DNA of 64,000 nt from Anaeramoeba flamelloides (lineage: Eukaryota > Metamonada > Anaeramoebidae), in the NCBI GenBank assembly GCA_027625915.1, contig JANTQA010000076.1, forward strand, positions 2,108,001-2,172,000, written 5' to 3'. Shown here piece by piece: positions 21,301 through 33,130 of this stretch. Below the pieces are notes generated by a model, which was given only the letters and a program-made list of their open reading frames with translations, did not search any database and was not told the DNA's origin. How positions within the stretch are numbered: position 1 is the first letter of the stretch; each line of letters begins with the position of its first letter. Both the position numbers and the translations under genes were made by a program.

Positions 21301-21989
21301 TCATTAAAATTCTCTTTTTTTCAAATAGTTATTTCCTTTTTAGGGTAATGATAAAATTTTATAAATTTGATAATATTTTTTTTTTCTGCTTTATGTGATT
21401 TTTTTTAAAAGTGCGTTTTCTTAAGCTGAAATAGTTTTAATGGTTGGTACATTGATTTCATCCCGATTAGCTAAAAACGAAGTAGATCTTTAAATTTTAA
21501 ATATTTCAGAAATATGAAGATTAGTACGAATATTAAATTCTTCATATTCTTTTTTGGTGAAGTTAAATAATACCAAACCATATAAGAGTTTAATTAAGCA
21601 AATATTATGGCAATGAAGAACTTTGAGCTAATTTGATAATTTATTTGAGTTGATGATATTCGAATATTTTCAAAGTGTAAAATAATATTTCATTTTAATA
21701 GTAAATATCTGGGATTTTTATTGCAAAATTTATTTCTTTTTATTTAATTTTTCTCAATTTATTCGTAATTATTTTTTACGGGTATTAAATTTATATCTAA
21801 AGTATTCAATTATTTTGTCGATTTTTTCTATTTTTATTTTGTAATTTGTTGATTTTAATTTTATTATCATTTCAAAAATTTCTTTTTATTATATTTTATT
21901 AATGTTTAGGAAATCAATTAGTTAGTTTCATTTAAACAACTTGAGTATTAAGGATATAATTTATAAAATCATAGTTATCATTCTTTAAT
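21301..21989. other. No gene seen
   Basis: AT-rich spacer without supported features. Confidence 0.45.
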
Positions 21990-22460
21990 GTAAAGTATAT
22001 AACAAAATATCCGATATGACCATAAACCCGTACAGCATTATTAATTACTAATATTCGGAAAATTGTTTTGATGGTTGATTAATAATTTCTTTTAATTAAC
22101 AATCAAACTTTAAAGATTCTAGCTCACCCATATATTAGAATAACAATTAATTAAATAACACTTGTTCAAAATAACCTTCAATCAATCAAAAAAAAAAAAT
22201 TAAAATATATCATTTTCGATATTCATAGTAAAGCCCCATAAAAAAATATTTTTTTTTCAAAATAAGAAATATATACTTATGTTTTCAAATAATGACTTGA
22301 GTATTCTATACATAATTCACATTAATGAAATTTATGTAGGATTATTACTGATACCTTAAAAAAATTGTTTAGTTTATACAAAGAATTTAATTTTACAATA
22401 TCCTAAGATTAACAATTAAAAATTATGTTCCGACATATTTTCATGTTAATGATTTTTTTT
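21990..22460 (+). mobile_element. About 500-bp Tc1-type MITE, degenerate copy D
   Basis: Internal blocks of the family persist (ACACTTGTTCAAAATA, CTTCAATCAATCAAAAAA, AATGACTTGAGTATTCTATA). The terminal inverted repeats are badly worn. It is the oldest-looking copy in the window. Confidence 0.5.
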
Positions 22461-23401
22461 TAATTTATGCAGATAAATTTAAATGAAAGTTGTTAAATAT
22501 TTATTTCCTTTTTCAATGATTTTTTGTGTGGTGTTGAATGAAGAAATTTATTGATTTAAGGATTACATTCACACTATTGAGAATGTTGAGTTATTATGCT
22601 ATTTCGCTTTCACTTCTCAAAAAGAATTTTCAATCCGAAGAAATTGGACAAAAAAATACTATTTTTGAATGTTGATCACACACAAATGAGCTAATAAAAA
22701 AAAAAATATTAAAATAATCTTTGACTGAAAATTTTTATAAAAATGTCTTTTGGGGATTTTCAAGCGCAAGTTCAAATTTGTGAACATTTCAAATTTGTAA
22801 AAGCAAATCTAAAAAATATGTAGAACAGCCCAAGAAAATATTGTGAGTACAGTACGTTGAAAGCGAAATTCTTAAATATTAAAATCAAAATTTTGCATGA
22901 TCTTTCAAGTAAGAAATTCTGAAAATTATGATTGCGAAAATTTCCCATCTTTTAATCAAAGAAATTCTCAGTGTCTAAAGATTATTGTATTACAAAACTC
23001 TCCCATAGGTGTTTTAATACATTATTTCACTATTTTTACCTGAAAACGTAGTATTTAAATATAGAAAAACATTTAAATTGTTAGATTTTTGAAATTATGT
23101 TTTGCTAAACCCCAATAACTCCCCGTAAGTGCAAATAACTCTGCTGACAACCTTGAATCAATTATAAAAATGTAACTCATAATTTTTTTTCAGATTTGGA
23201 TATTGAAAGAGTAGATTCAAGGTACAAATTCTTGGTTCAGATTTAAAATAGATCTTGATTATTGCAAATCTTTCATGATTATTAAAAACTTTTGATAGAA
23301 AAATTTCGGAATCATCATAATTTTGATAAAAAGAATGATTTTTTTCACAAAAAATAAAAAATGATCTTTTTCTCTTATTTTTTTATAACATAATTACATT
23401 T
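22461..23401. other. No gene seen
   Basis: AT-rich spacer; no ORF, exon or repeat I can support. Confidence 0.45.
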
Positions 23402-23846
23402 TACTGTTGAGAGAAAAATATTTGACAAAGAAAAATGGTTGGACACTATTTTTAATGGGGAACAATAGTAAAATTGAAAATCAAATCCTATTGTTAACTA
23501 TGTGAATTTTATATAAATCCAGGTTTAAAGGTATTAAAAGTTCATTAATCTGTGGTTTGTGTAGAATACTCATTTGAATGGTTGACAACTAAAGTAGATC
23601 ATTCTATTTTAACAAAAATCCAAGTTTTAGTAAAGTTTTCTATTAATTCTGGAAATGGTAATTTTTAAACTTGCTTTAGAGTATAAGAGATAAGGTTTTG
23701 AAAAAGAAGAATCACATTAATCGTTATTCTAATAAGTAGATTATTGTTATTTTCTTTTAGTTATTTCACAAACAAAAGAAATTAAAAATCATTTTCAGTA
23801 ATGTTCAAAATTAAATTGCTGTCCAACTATTTTTCTCTCAACAGTA
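23402..23846. mobile_element. MITE with precise TA-flanked termini, 445 bp
   Basis: Left end TACTGTTGAGAGAAAAATA; right end reversed TACTGTTGAGAGAAAAATAG. The TA outside CTGTTGAGAG at both ends fits a TA target duplication, the Tc1/mariner hallmark. Internally it shares CATTAATC.TTATTCTAATAA with copy C of the other MITE family, so the two are related. No ORF. Confidence 0.78.
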
Positions 23847-24370
23847 AATCTTTTGGTGCTTCTTAAAATCTTTTTTAAGGGACTAATCTCTATTAAATTT
23901 TTTTATCTCAATTTAATAGTGATTGAGAAAAAATTTTGCCAATTACTTTGATTTGAAAACCCCTGCTTATTTTCAATATTAAACATATTTCTCGAGAAGT
24001 AATCTTTATTTTGAAATAGGTGAAAAAAGAAAAATAATAGGGACTAGTCCCTGAATATCAATTTGAAGAATCTTATTTCTATATACTGAAACCATCCTAT
24101 TGGTATGTTTTTTTATCTCTTTTGCAATTCAATATTTTGAAAACAGGTTCAATTGTCTAAATGGATGAAATTAAAAAACTTGGATAAGTTAGCCATCTGT
24201 AGATTCCTTTTAAAAACAAAAAGTAAACCAGAATCTTTTAAAAAAATGAATAATTAAGGAATTTACGAAAATTAGATCGAATGGAGATTAATTTTTCGTT
24301 CAATTATTTCAAATCATTTTTTTAATTTTATTATTTGTTGATTTTGATTTTTCAAAAAAACAAAAAAAAA
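23847..24370. other. Upstream region of the MOSPD-like gene
   Basis: No coding feature. The final 40 bases before the ATG are T-rich then A-rich. Confidence 0.35.
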
Positions 24371-25012
24371 ATGTGTGCTGTATATGTCTTTCCCGAAAAA
24401 ATTGAACTTGATAAAAATAAAAAAGAAGCAGAATTAGTTATTCACAATTCGTATGACTATGCAACAAAATTCGTGATCAAATGCAGCAGAACGTCTGCTT
24501 ATAGAATATCATGTTCTAAAGGAATTGTGCAACCAAAACTCCAAGCAAAAATAAAGATCAGTCTTCGATCGGTTCTCCCAAAACCTTTTCCAACATCTGG
24601 GTTTATGATGGATCGATTTAAATTTGAATTTAAAGATGAAAACAATAAATTAGTTCATTCGTCAGTGATTGTGTCCAAGGCTTGCTATGAAACAGACGAC
24701 AATAAAAAGCCAATAAGCTCGAATGATGCCAAAAATACAAATGATGAAGACAAAGAAGAAAACACCAAACAAAAAGGAAAACAATCTTCAAAAAGTAAAA
24801 ACAAATCCATTTTAAAAAGGTTACTCCTGTTCCAAAAGGAATTCAAAAGCCTTACCCAAAAAAACCAAATCGTTGCTGCTTTACCAATCATAGTTGCACT
24901 CATCCTAATTTTTCTTTTATTAAGAACAAAAGAAGAACACACAATAACAGCTTTTATCATTGGTTTGTCGGCAATGTATTTTCAGCTTTTGTTCTGGGAG
25001 AAATTAAAATAG
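24371..25012 (+). CDS. MSP-domain, two-helix membrane protein (MOSPD1/3-like, VAP family)
   Basis: An intronless 213-residue frame; the ATG at 24371 was chosen over an upstream TTG. Residues 4-103 form an MSP domain: VYVFPEKIEL at the start, then the NSYDYATKFVIKC strand (compare NPYEFALKFKVLC in MOSPD proteins), SKGIVQPK and FPTSGFMMDRFKFEF. A charged Lys/Glu/Ser linker spans residues 108-165. Two hydrophobic helices follow at about 168-184 and 191-208, as in MOSPD1/MOSPD3. VAPs have a coiled coil and a single tail anchor instead. MSP domains bind FFAT-type motifs and tether the ER to other membranes, so an ER membrane location is expected. A strict assignment to the MOSPD branch rests on the two-helix layout and length. 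Confidence 0.88.
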   Translation: MCAVYVFPEKIELDKNKKEAELVIHNSYDYATKFVIKCSRTSAYRISCSKGIVQPKLQAKIKISLRSVLPKPFPTSGFMMDRFKFEFKDENNKLVHSSVIVSKACYETDDNKKPISSNDAKNTNDEDKEENTKQKGKQSSKSKNKSILKRLLLFQKEFKSLTQKNQIVAALPIIVALILIFLLLRTKEEHTITAFIIGLSAMYFQLLFWEKLK

Positions 25013-25989
25013 TATCAAAAAAAAAAAAACTTATGAATCTTGGTAATGGGCTTATTATTAAAAAATCACAAAATTTTTTTTTTTTTTTTTTTTTTTTCGT
25101 TAAATTTTCTTTTTATTTGAAATAAAAAAGGGATTTGTGGTGATAAATTATTTTTAAAAAAGTATTTTTTCATCTCAAACCATAAATCGGAATTTACAAA
25201 ACAAAAGCCTTTCAGAATTGTTCGTTGGTGTGTATTAAGATAAAATAGGAAAAACTTTTCATGTAATCTTTTTTTTTTTTATTTGGTTCCTTATCTTGAT
25301 GTACAGTTATAATTATAACTTAATAACAAAAGAGAACCAATATTTATTAGTGCTGTACAAGAATCTTGTTGGGTTAAAATATGCTAACTTTGTTAAAATT
25401 TTGCTCTTGGAATAACGATTCTAAGACAATGTTAAAAACAAAAAATTTAAGAGAATTTTTTTCCTATTTTGTGATGAAACAGTTAAAAAAAACACTTAAG
25501 GGATTAGATTCTACCCTGAAGAAGTCTAAAATTAGTGTGTGATATGATCGAAAGTAAATCATATTGGCGCTACATGGTTCAAATGTCTCGAAAAATTTGA
25601 TTAGTAAAAGAGTACTATTTGGTTGATAAAATCAATTCAACCTGATGATTTGAATATGAAGAAAAATTCAACAATTTCAGAAAAAAATCTGCATTTCAAG
25701 ACGAATTTAAAGGTTCAATCATCAATCTAAAGACTTTAAAATTACAAAAAGGTCTCTTAAATTAGTCTCGAAATATCGATTAGTTACAAAAAACTTGAAT
25801 TTTTTTGTTATGAAATTTTTAAGGGAGCAAATTCATTTCCAAAAAAATCGTCAATTCTCAATATTTTTTTTTTTAGAGATTTAAAGAGTCCATATTTTCT
25901 CTATAATTGACTAACTTGAAAATAAATAATGAGTTGGATTTTGAATAAATTCGAAAATATTATTATCTTTTTTTTTTTTTTTGTAAATT
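25013..25989. other. 3' flank and spacer; no gene
   Basis: Long T tract at about 25075-25097 just after the MOSPD-like stop. A motif AAGGGATTAGATTCTACCCTG near 25500 resembles AAGGGGTTAGTGTCTACCAT near 11547. No coding segment. Confidence 0.4.
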
Positions 25990-26120
25990 TGAATTATATT
26001 ATTTTGATTACCATTTGGGAAAAAATGTGTAACAAGGATAAAAAGCTAATCAAGATTTTTAAATGGAGACCAGAATAGAATCACAGGAACCTCACTGAAA
26101 ATGAAAATTAAGATCTATTA
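25990..26120 (+). pseudogene. Decayed coding fragment, copy 2 (possibly Myb/SANT-like)
   Basis: Frame reads DKKLIKIFKWRPE, then a stop, then NHRNLTENEN. It parallels GKKFIKILNWKPH at 14950-15110. Conservation of the peptide between two broken copies suggests a once-coding source. Identity uncertain. Confidence 0.28.
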
Positions 26121-27419
26121 ATAAAATAAAAAAATCAATGATTGAAGACAAAATGGAGGATTAAATACAATAAAAGCTTTTCGATACTGTCTTTTTGTAT
26201 GGGGGTTTTCTTTGATTATACTAGTATTAAAAAAATTGTTGAAAAATTTGACTATTTTTGTGATCTCTTGAACTATTTCTCCAATTCTGATTTAAAAAAA
26301 AATAAAAAGGAGATTCTAAAGTAGTTTTGTTGATTCAATTGTGAATAATATAAGTAATAATTCTTTGAATTTAATTTGTTACTTCTTCAAGTTGATTTTA
26401 CTTTATATTTTCAAGAACTATTAAGTTTTCCAAATAAAAACCATTCTAAATTTTTTTTTACACAATGATAATTCCTACATCCATCATTTTTGATTTTCTT
26501 GAGAACCTGACTTTCTATTCAAGGACACCAATTTTTTTGACCAATATCAATTATTTTTTATAATTAACCTTTAAAAGAACATATAAATGATTAGTAGAAT
26601 AAGACACATTGAAGAATATCTGATATCAAATATGAAGATAATCTAATAAATCAATAGATTTTCTTTAAAATCAAAAAACTTTAATTCTTAGGGACACCTT
26701 TGAAAAAAATGACATTCTCAATTTTGATCTTTCATTTATAGATATAATGTAATTCAAATAGAAATCAATATTATTTTTATAAAATCATTCTTACTGTATC
26801 AATAACCTTAGAATACCACATTTTTATCAAGTTACTATCGATCTTGTAATAAAAAAAAATTGTAAATAGATTTGTTATAAAAAAAAAAAGAAAAATTGAA
26901 AAAAAGTAAAAATATGAAAAAATGCTTATAATTTTAAAAATTTCCAAAATAAAATTTTTCTTCTGATATTCATACAAACCCTTCAAATACATGTAATTCG
27001 CCTATTATATCTGGAAAACTTTGACTCTAAAATAATTTATAAATTTTTTATTCAAAAATCAGATTTCTTTAATTTTTTCTTTATTTTTGATTAAAAAAAT
27101 AAAGAAAAACAGCCAAAGTATTAAATTAAAAATTCTATCACAATATCTTTTGAAAAAATGGGAAATTCAACTGAAAATATAAATAAATGTTTTTAATTTT
27201 AGTATTTTTAAATAATAATTAATTATTAAATCTTAATTATTTTAATAAATTGGTAATAATCCAAAAACACATTTAATATTTTTCAAAATTTTACAAAGTA
27301 TTCCCAAACAAATAAAAATATACATAATTAATAATTAAAAAGATATATATAATTATCATCAAATAAAAGTTTTTTATAATAACAGTTAGTTATTTGCATT
27401 CTTAATAATAATTAAACTA
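26121..27419. other. No gene seen
   Basis: AT-rich spacer. Short frames at 26142-26324 (+) and 26777-26992 (-) are low-complexity and unsupported. Confidence 0.4.
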
Positions 27420-28260
27420 GATTCCAAAAATTTGGACTAAGTTTAAACAGTGGAAAGAACATCATTACTACACTTTAAATTCAAATTGGAAAGAATTTTA
27501 ATTTTACAAACTATTTCATTTTTTGTCTTTTTTGTTTTGTTTTCATTTCCTTTTTTCAGTTACGTAATCTGTTTAGTTAGATCTCGAAATTTTTTTTCAA
27601 TGGTTGATAAAAGGTTAGTGTTGAGTTTGTTAAATTGAAAAATAATATACAATTAGTAGATGGTATCTTATCATTTTATCGATCAACAATTATTGGTGAA
27701 ATTTCAACAAATTTACCAATACATTTTTTGTTCCGCTCGTTTCATTATTTTGGACAGACCTGTTTTTATTTTGGAGTTTTATATTTTTTTCTTTTATTTG
27801 GGTTTAAAATGATTACTTATTAAAACATTAATACTGGGTAACTTAAATGTGGTTTTATATTAAGTTTGGAAAAATACAATAAATTGGGGAGTTTTTTTTG
27901 CCCATTTTTGATTTTGGGTGTATATAAAATTTTTGGAACGGGGTTTAAAAGAAATTATTAAATGATCTTTGTATTTTCAAGATATTTAATAAATTCTTTG
28001 AAAAAAAAAATAAAATGATTATTTATTCTGAGTTTCTAAATTTAAATATTTGTTTTTATTCTTTGATCTGTAAAATACAATTAAATTTGAAATGCCATTT
28101 GTTTAGATAACTATCAAAAATTACTATAAATGAGATTTCGTCAAAATAAAAATGTTTAAAAACGTTTACTATTTTTTTGGTTTTTGATCCAAAGATTCAA
28201 AAAAAGGGTGGATCTTTTTACTCAAAATTTAATTCTGTAAAATGAACATCTTTAAATGAT
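27420..28260 (+). repeat. Long AT-rich dispersed repeat, copy d
   Basis: 27420-27950 corresponds to 770-1460 (CTATTTCATTTTTT, TTTCAATGGTTGATA, TTTCATTATTTTGGACA, CCCATTTTT). 28000-28260 corresponds to 520-760. Module order is swapped relative to copy a. The small ORFs at 27450 and 27635 fall inside and are incidental. Confidence 0.55.
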
Positions 28261-28764
28261 AAATCATTTCTCTAAAGTTGATAAATAACTTTATTTCTCG
28301 GATTTAATTGAATTCTTGTTAAAATAAATTCTCTATTAATTTAGGTAATAAATTAATAGAATTGCTTATACCCTGAGAAAAAAAAAAGTAAGAAAAGTAC
28401 AATAATTTTATTCTGATAAAATCTTAAATATTATTAATACTGCTATTTTCTAATTAATAAATGAAAATTTTTATTTCAAGTTCCGAAATATTATAATAAT
28501 TATATGATGTAAAAACCCAAAATTTATCACAAACCCAGCTTCGAAATGATATTTTTAGGAAATTTATGGAGCTTAGCTATTGGACTTAGATAAAATTTTG
28601 ATGAGTTTAATATGGTTTTAATAGTAGCCACAATAATTTTCTTAGAACTAATAATTATTTGGAGTTTACATTCGAAAAATACTTAATTTTTGTTCGTTCC
28701 TTGGTTATTTTACAAAAAACATCTCTCACCCAAATCATTTTTTTTTTTTTTTTTTAATGTAAAG
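28261..28764. other. No gene seen
   Basis: AT-rich spacer before a MITE; nothing supported. Confidence 0.4.
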
Positions 28765-29263
28765 TAGTGAAAAAAAATACCGGACATGAAAATAATTCCC
28801 TGACAAGCTTTTTATTATTGAGTATTAGTAAAATTGTTGTGTAATTTCATTAATTTAAAATCAAATCCTTTTTTTTTAAGAATCAAATTTTGAAATTATA
28901 ACTCACTCACTTATTAGACTAATGATTCGTGAAATTACACTTGTTTAAAATACCATTCAATCAATGAAAAAACAAGAATAAAAATTATCATTTTCCAAAC
29001 TATAGAAAATCTCTATAAAACTCGATTGTTTTTTAAAAAAAGTTGTTCTACATATGCTATCAAACAATTACTTGGGTATTCTTGTTACACCCCACTTGAA
29101 TGAACTTTAGGTGGGCTTATTACTTCGGTTCATGAAAAATTTGGTCATTTATAAAAAGGATTTGATTTAAAATAAATGAAATTACACAACAATTTTACTA
29201 ATATTCATAATTAAAAAGCTTGTCAGGGAATTATTTTCAGTTAAGGTATTTTTTTCCCTACTA
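28765..29263 (+). mobile_element. About 500-bp Tc1-type MITE, copy B (best preserved)
   Basis: Left end TAGTGAAAAAAAATACCGGA with AATTCCCTGACAAGCTTTTT just inside. Right end, reversed, TAGTAGGGAAAAAAATACCT with the identical AATTCCCTGACAAGCTTTTT. The inverted repeats extend for about 120 bp (through AAATCAAATCCTTTTT). Same family as 4675-5155, 52841-53336 and 21990-22460. Tc1/mariner affiliation is inferred from the terminal sequence. It has no transposase. Confidence 0.82.
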
Positions 29264-30542
29264 TATTCAAAACAAAAGTAGTTATTCTGGAAAACAAGAG
29301 AATTAAGAATAAAGTTCAAAAACCATTTTCAATTTGTAACCTTATTGAAAGTGAAAAGTAAAGACAATTAAAAGATGAAACCAATTAACTTCAAAGTGTA
29401 ATTCATCATATTATCCTCAATCAACCCAACAAAAAAAATTGGATCTTCTTTTGTATCAAGATCCGTTAGAATGCTTTGAGAGATTTTAACAATAGTCGAT
29501 ATTTTGAAAACAAATATTTAATAATTGATCAATCAAAGAAAAATTCCGTACTAAAAAGACCAGTATTATACAAACTATTATTGGGGTTGATTACCTCCAT
29601 TTTGACCTTAATCATTTATTTTTTCTTTAATTAATCAATCTTTGTCTTCCTTTTCAGGTTCTAATAGAGTTCCGAATTAAAAATTGTGGTTTACTTTTTT
29701 TCTACAAGAGCAATAAAAATTTTTTTCTTTCGCTCTTTCTGAACAAGAAAACCTACAAAAAAAATGAATTACGGTATTTAAACCAAGCTATTTTCTTTAA
29801 CAAAAACAGGGTTCGATAAAGTTACAAGACTATTTATTCACAAGCTCAAAATGAAACTGATTATTGGGATTATTTCTTTTTGACTTGTTGATGGTTGCAT
29901 ATTATTAAAAAAAATAACAAACTTTTAATCGAGTTTCGAACTTCAAAGTAAAGAAGGCAAAATGGAAGAAAAAAACAATTGATGGACGTAGAAAGGTGAT
30001 CGTAACAGAAATTTGAAACAAGAATAAAACAATTTTTGCAACAAAAAAATCGATTAGTAAAGACTTTACTAATTTAGTATTGTAAAAACTAATTGTTAAG
30101 AAGACAAAATTGTGGTATTTTTTTGATCAAAACCAATGAAAGAAAGAAAGGAATTGTTAAAAAAATATTTCCTGAAGGCGTTTGTTTTTAGTTGTGTTTC
30201 TTTGTTTGTTTTGAAAAATAACTTGAAAAAATGAAAAGTAGCAAGGAAGGGAAGGGAGTGGTTCAAAAAGAAAGAACACTGGGAATATTAAAACAAAAAT
30301 AGTTTTTCTGTGTAAAGAGAAAATATTTACTGAGCAAATAACCACAAATCGAATTCGATCGCAACCCTTCCCACAAAAAAAAAAAAAAAAAAAAAAAAAC
30401 AAACAAAAAACAAACAAACGAGATTTTCTTGAAAAAGAAATTGTTGTTTTTGTTTTTTTTTTAATTCATTATTTTCAAAGCTTATGCTCAGAAAAAAATA
30501 AACAATAAAGTAAAATAGAGGAAAGAGTTTAAAGCCATTAAA
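29264..30542. other. Spacer 3' of the Gln/Lys-rich protein gene
   Basis: Contains a long poly-A tract near 30374-30399. Around 29764-29905 a two-exon reading (ATGAATTACG, a 36-nt GT-AG gap, then GGTTCGATAAAG) is possible but weak. No gene is called. Confidence 0.35.
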
Positions 30543-31290
30543 TTATTTGTAAGTTTTAGCGATTGTTGATAAAAGACTATTCATCTTGTAAAGCTTTTTT
30601 TTCCCTTTTTGATCGCACAACTCCTTCGTCGGCCTTTGGACTTGAAGTTGAATTCCAGGAATTGTTTCGTTACCAATCCCTCTTTTCTTTCTTTGGTTTA
30701 TTTCTGAGATTTTATTTACCATCAACTCCAGATTTTTGGATTGTCGATGTTTGAGAAGATCTTGAAAGACAAATACACCTTTTTCCCTCTGTAGTTTGTC
30801 ATAAAGCTCTCTGTTCTTGTTTTTATATGCTTTTCTTTCAAATGAAATAAATTCCCCGACCATGTTCCTTGTTACTTTTTGTGATTCATTTCCTGCATCA
30901 AAATTTCTTTTACGTTCGTTTAATGGGTTCTTCTTCTTCTGCTGCTGCTGTTGTTGTTGTTGTTGAACAAGTTTATTTTTATTCATTTTTTCTTTAGGGG
31001 TTACTTTCAGACTATAAAGAGAAAGGTTTGGAAAAGCGATACAATTGATAAATCAATCGAAAATTCAAAAAAAAAGAAAAAAATAAAGTTTGTTTTCAGA
31101 TTTACATGATTGATCAAATAACTATATAAAGAAGAACACTTAGAGAGGATACTCTTTTTGTTTTCTAATTTACCTCTATATTTTTCAGAGATCAAAACAT
31201 AATCACCTGACTATAATTTGAAAGAGAAATAAGGAACAATATTCATTTCATGAAAATTTCTTTTCTAATCTTCACATTGACTTTTGACAT
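30543..31290 (-). CDS. Unrecognised Gln/Lys-rich protein (probably three exons)
   Basis: The main frame, 30986-30543, codes 147 residues from an ATG. It begins MNKNKLV followed by a Gln run and then a Lys/Arg-rich region (LNERKRNF, ERKAYKNKNRELYDKLQREK). After that comes a less charged middle (VFVFQDLLKHRQSKNLELMV) and a basic tail. The frame stays open upstream to an AG at 31004. A good upstream exon (31210-31174, reading SGDYVLISEKYR between TATAG and GGTAAAT) joins in phase. A possible first exon is 31290-31276 (MSKVN, followed by GTGAAG). This model gives about 170 residues. The basic composition suggests a nuclear or nucleolar protein, but I recognise no domain. The 30986 ATG alone is the conservative alternative. 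Confidence 0.6.
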
Positions 31291-32040
31291 ACAACTACTA
31301 ATTCACTAAAAAGAATCCATATTAAATCGTTGGTAAACTAAAAAATCTTCAAGTAAATCAAACCATTCTGGAAAAAATTGATAAATCTGTTTTTTATGTA
31401 AGTTGTTTGATGAAAATGAAAATTTTGCAATTATTTTTTTAACTTATAGTTCACTGATCAATGAAGATATCTGAAATTGAAATTAAAAAAACTTGACTAA
31501 AACCTATTGTTAAAATCTTAAAGCCCAATTTAACATGAATAGGGAAATCATAGCATCAAAAAATCTTAAACAATTAAATTTTAATAAGATTTTCAAAGAA
31601 ATCGATATTTCGGTAAATTGACATGTTTCAATTTTGGTTTTAAAATATGTTTGGAATTCTATTTTCATTTCCAAATATTTAATAGAATTTTTGGATTTGG
31701 ATTTTGTTTTAGGGTTAAGGTAACAAAAAAAGATTTTAAAAAATATAATGGAAAATGATAACTTTTACTACAGTTTTACAATTAAAAATGATTTGACAAT
31801 TTTTTACAGAATGGAAATATAAAACTCTAAAAAAATACTACAGCAGATTGAAATTGAAAAATCGAAAAGAAAATCTGAGTACTATGAAACCAAACTTGCA
31901 TTTAAAGCTTTTTTTTTTTCAGAAAAGAATTATTGATACTAAACATCTGGTCCTTTTTCTTAATATTTGAAAAACTTCTTAACCCGAAAAAATTTCAGAA
32001 TTATTTCAAAAAAAATTATTTTTTTTTTTATTATTGAGGA
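31291..32040. other. Spacer with the 3' tail of a LINE
   Basis: The last 40 bases (about 32005-32040) read, on the minus strand, as an A-rich tail after the LINE stop. The rest shows nothing supported. Confidence 0.4.
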
Positions 32041-33130
32041 GGAAGTGTAAATTACACTCTAAGCACCCTCTTACTTAAATTCCCTTTCAGAAATTTAAGC
32101 ATAAAATCATGGATTTTATGATTATTAATTAACAAAAATAATTTTAAGCTATCATAATTTAAAATTATTTCATTAAAATTTAATTCTTTTAACTTTTTCA
32201 GAAATTTTAATCTATCTTTTTCATAGGAAGGACATACCCATAAAAAGTAATAGATATTTTCTATTATTTCCTTATGTTCATAATTTAAACATAAAGGACA
32301 AAATTTATTTGAATTTTATTTATTACATAATAATATCTATTTAAGCAGTTAGTATATGTTCTGAATTTTAGAATTGTTGAACTTGATGGATAACTTAAAT
32401 ATCTTTGATTAATAAATAATTTTTTTTGGTTTTTAATTATTGCGAAATATTTTTGTGGAGTATCGTCAAGTGCCGTAAAGTTCCGTCAAGTGCCTAGGTT
32501 TTCCATAATTCAAAAGAATATAGTGAAATCTTTGATTTTGTTCTATTCTTTTAAATTCTGGAAAACCTAACAGCGTTTTTTTTTTTAATTTTTGGAATGT
32601 AAAGAAAATTAAATAAATTTTCTTTAAATTTCAAAAAGTGTAAAAAATCTAACGGTGCTTTTTTCTAATTTGAGAAATAAATAGAAAATTTTTGAAAATT
32701 TCCTTTTATTTCTCAAATTAAAAAAAAGCTAACTGCGGTTTTCCAAAATTTAAAAGAATAGAGTAAAATCTTTGATTTAACTCAATTCTTTTGAATTCTG
32801 TAAAAACTTAACGACACTTCCAACTGGTAGAATTCAACTACTCATTATAATTATAATTATAAATTTCTTTATTAAGAAGTTTTAACTCTCGGATTTCCAG
32901 TTAATTATATTGTTTATTCTTTGATTAAATTTTATTAATTTTTCCATATATGGAAGAGATAATTCTTTTAATTTGTTTTTGAATTTGAATTTCTTTTTAT
33001 TGATTGATATTACCATATTTTCGAATTTGAATTCTGTTTTATAAATAAGAACTGGTATGTTTCTGAAAAAAAAATTATTTTTGTAAAACAAGAAAGAAAC
33101 CTTATACACTGTGAACGAAGCCTTCAAAAC
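32041..33130 (-). mobile_element. Decayed 5'-truncated LINE (non-LTR retrotransposon), split by a hairpin array
   Basis: On the minus strand 32455-32052 encodes the C-terminal region that follows reverse transcriptase in many LINEs. It reads ILKFRTYTNCLNR, then, after one frameshift, KFCPLCLNYEHKE and FLWVCPSYEKDR, the zf-RVT-type zinc knuckle. Here Tyr sits where the usual His would be. A stop at 32052-32054 is followed by an A-rich tail, as expected for a LINE 3' end. The upstream frame 33127-32882 (NIPVLIYKTEFKFENMVI) is compatible with the RT-to-knuckle linker of the same element. A 380-bp hairpin array (32456-32835) separates the two parts. RT motifs themselves are absent, so this is a dead 5'-truncated copy. 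Confidence 0.72.
32456..32835. repeat. Hairpin array 2, inserted in a LINE
   Basis: Four hairpins lie in a row. The outer two (32495-32579 and 32737-32811) share the GGTTTTCC...GGAAAACC near-palindrome. The inner two (about 32585-32650 and 32660-32735) have other stems, such as CTAATTTGAGAAATAAATAG paired with TTTATTTCTCAAATTA. Units are separated by CTAACxGxG junctions. The high-numbered LINE part ends, and the low-numbered part begins, exactly at the array edges. The left edge carries 10-bp tandem units (CGTCAAGTGC, CGTAAAGTTC, CGTCAAGTGC). Confidence 0.78.

Noticed and set aside
29764-29905. Two-exon mini gene beginning MNYGFDKV with a 36-nt intron
   Set aside because: The peptide is short and hydrophobic with no recognisable domain, and competing frames are equally open.
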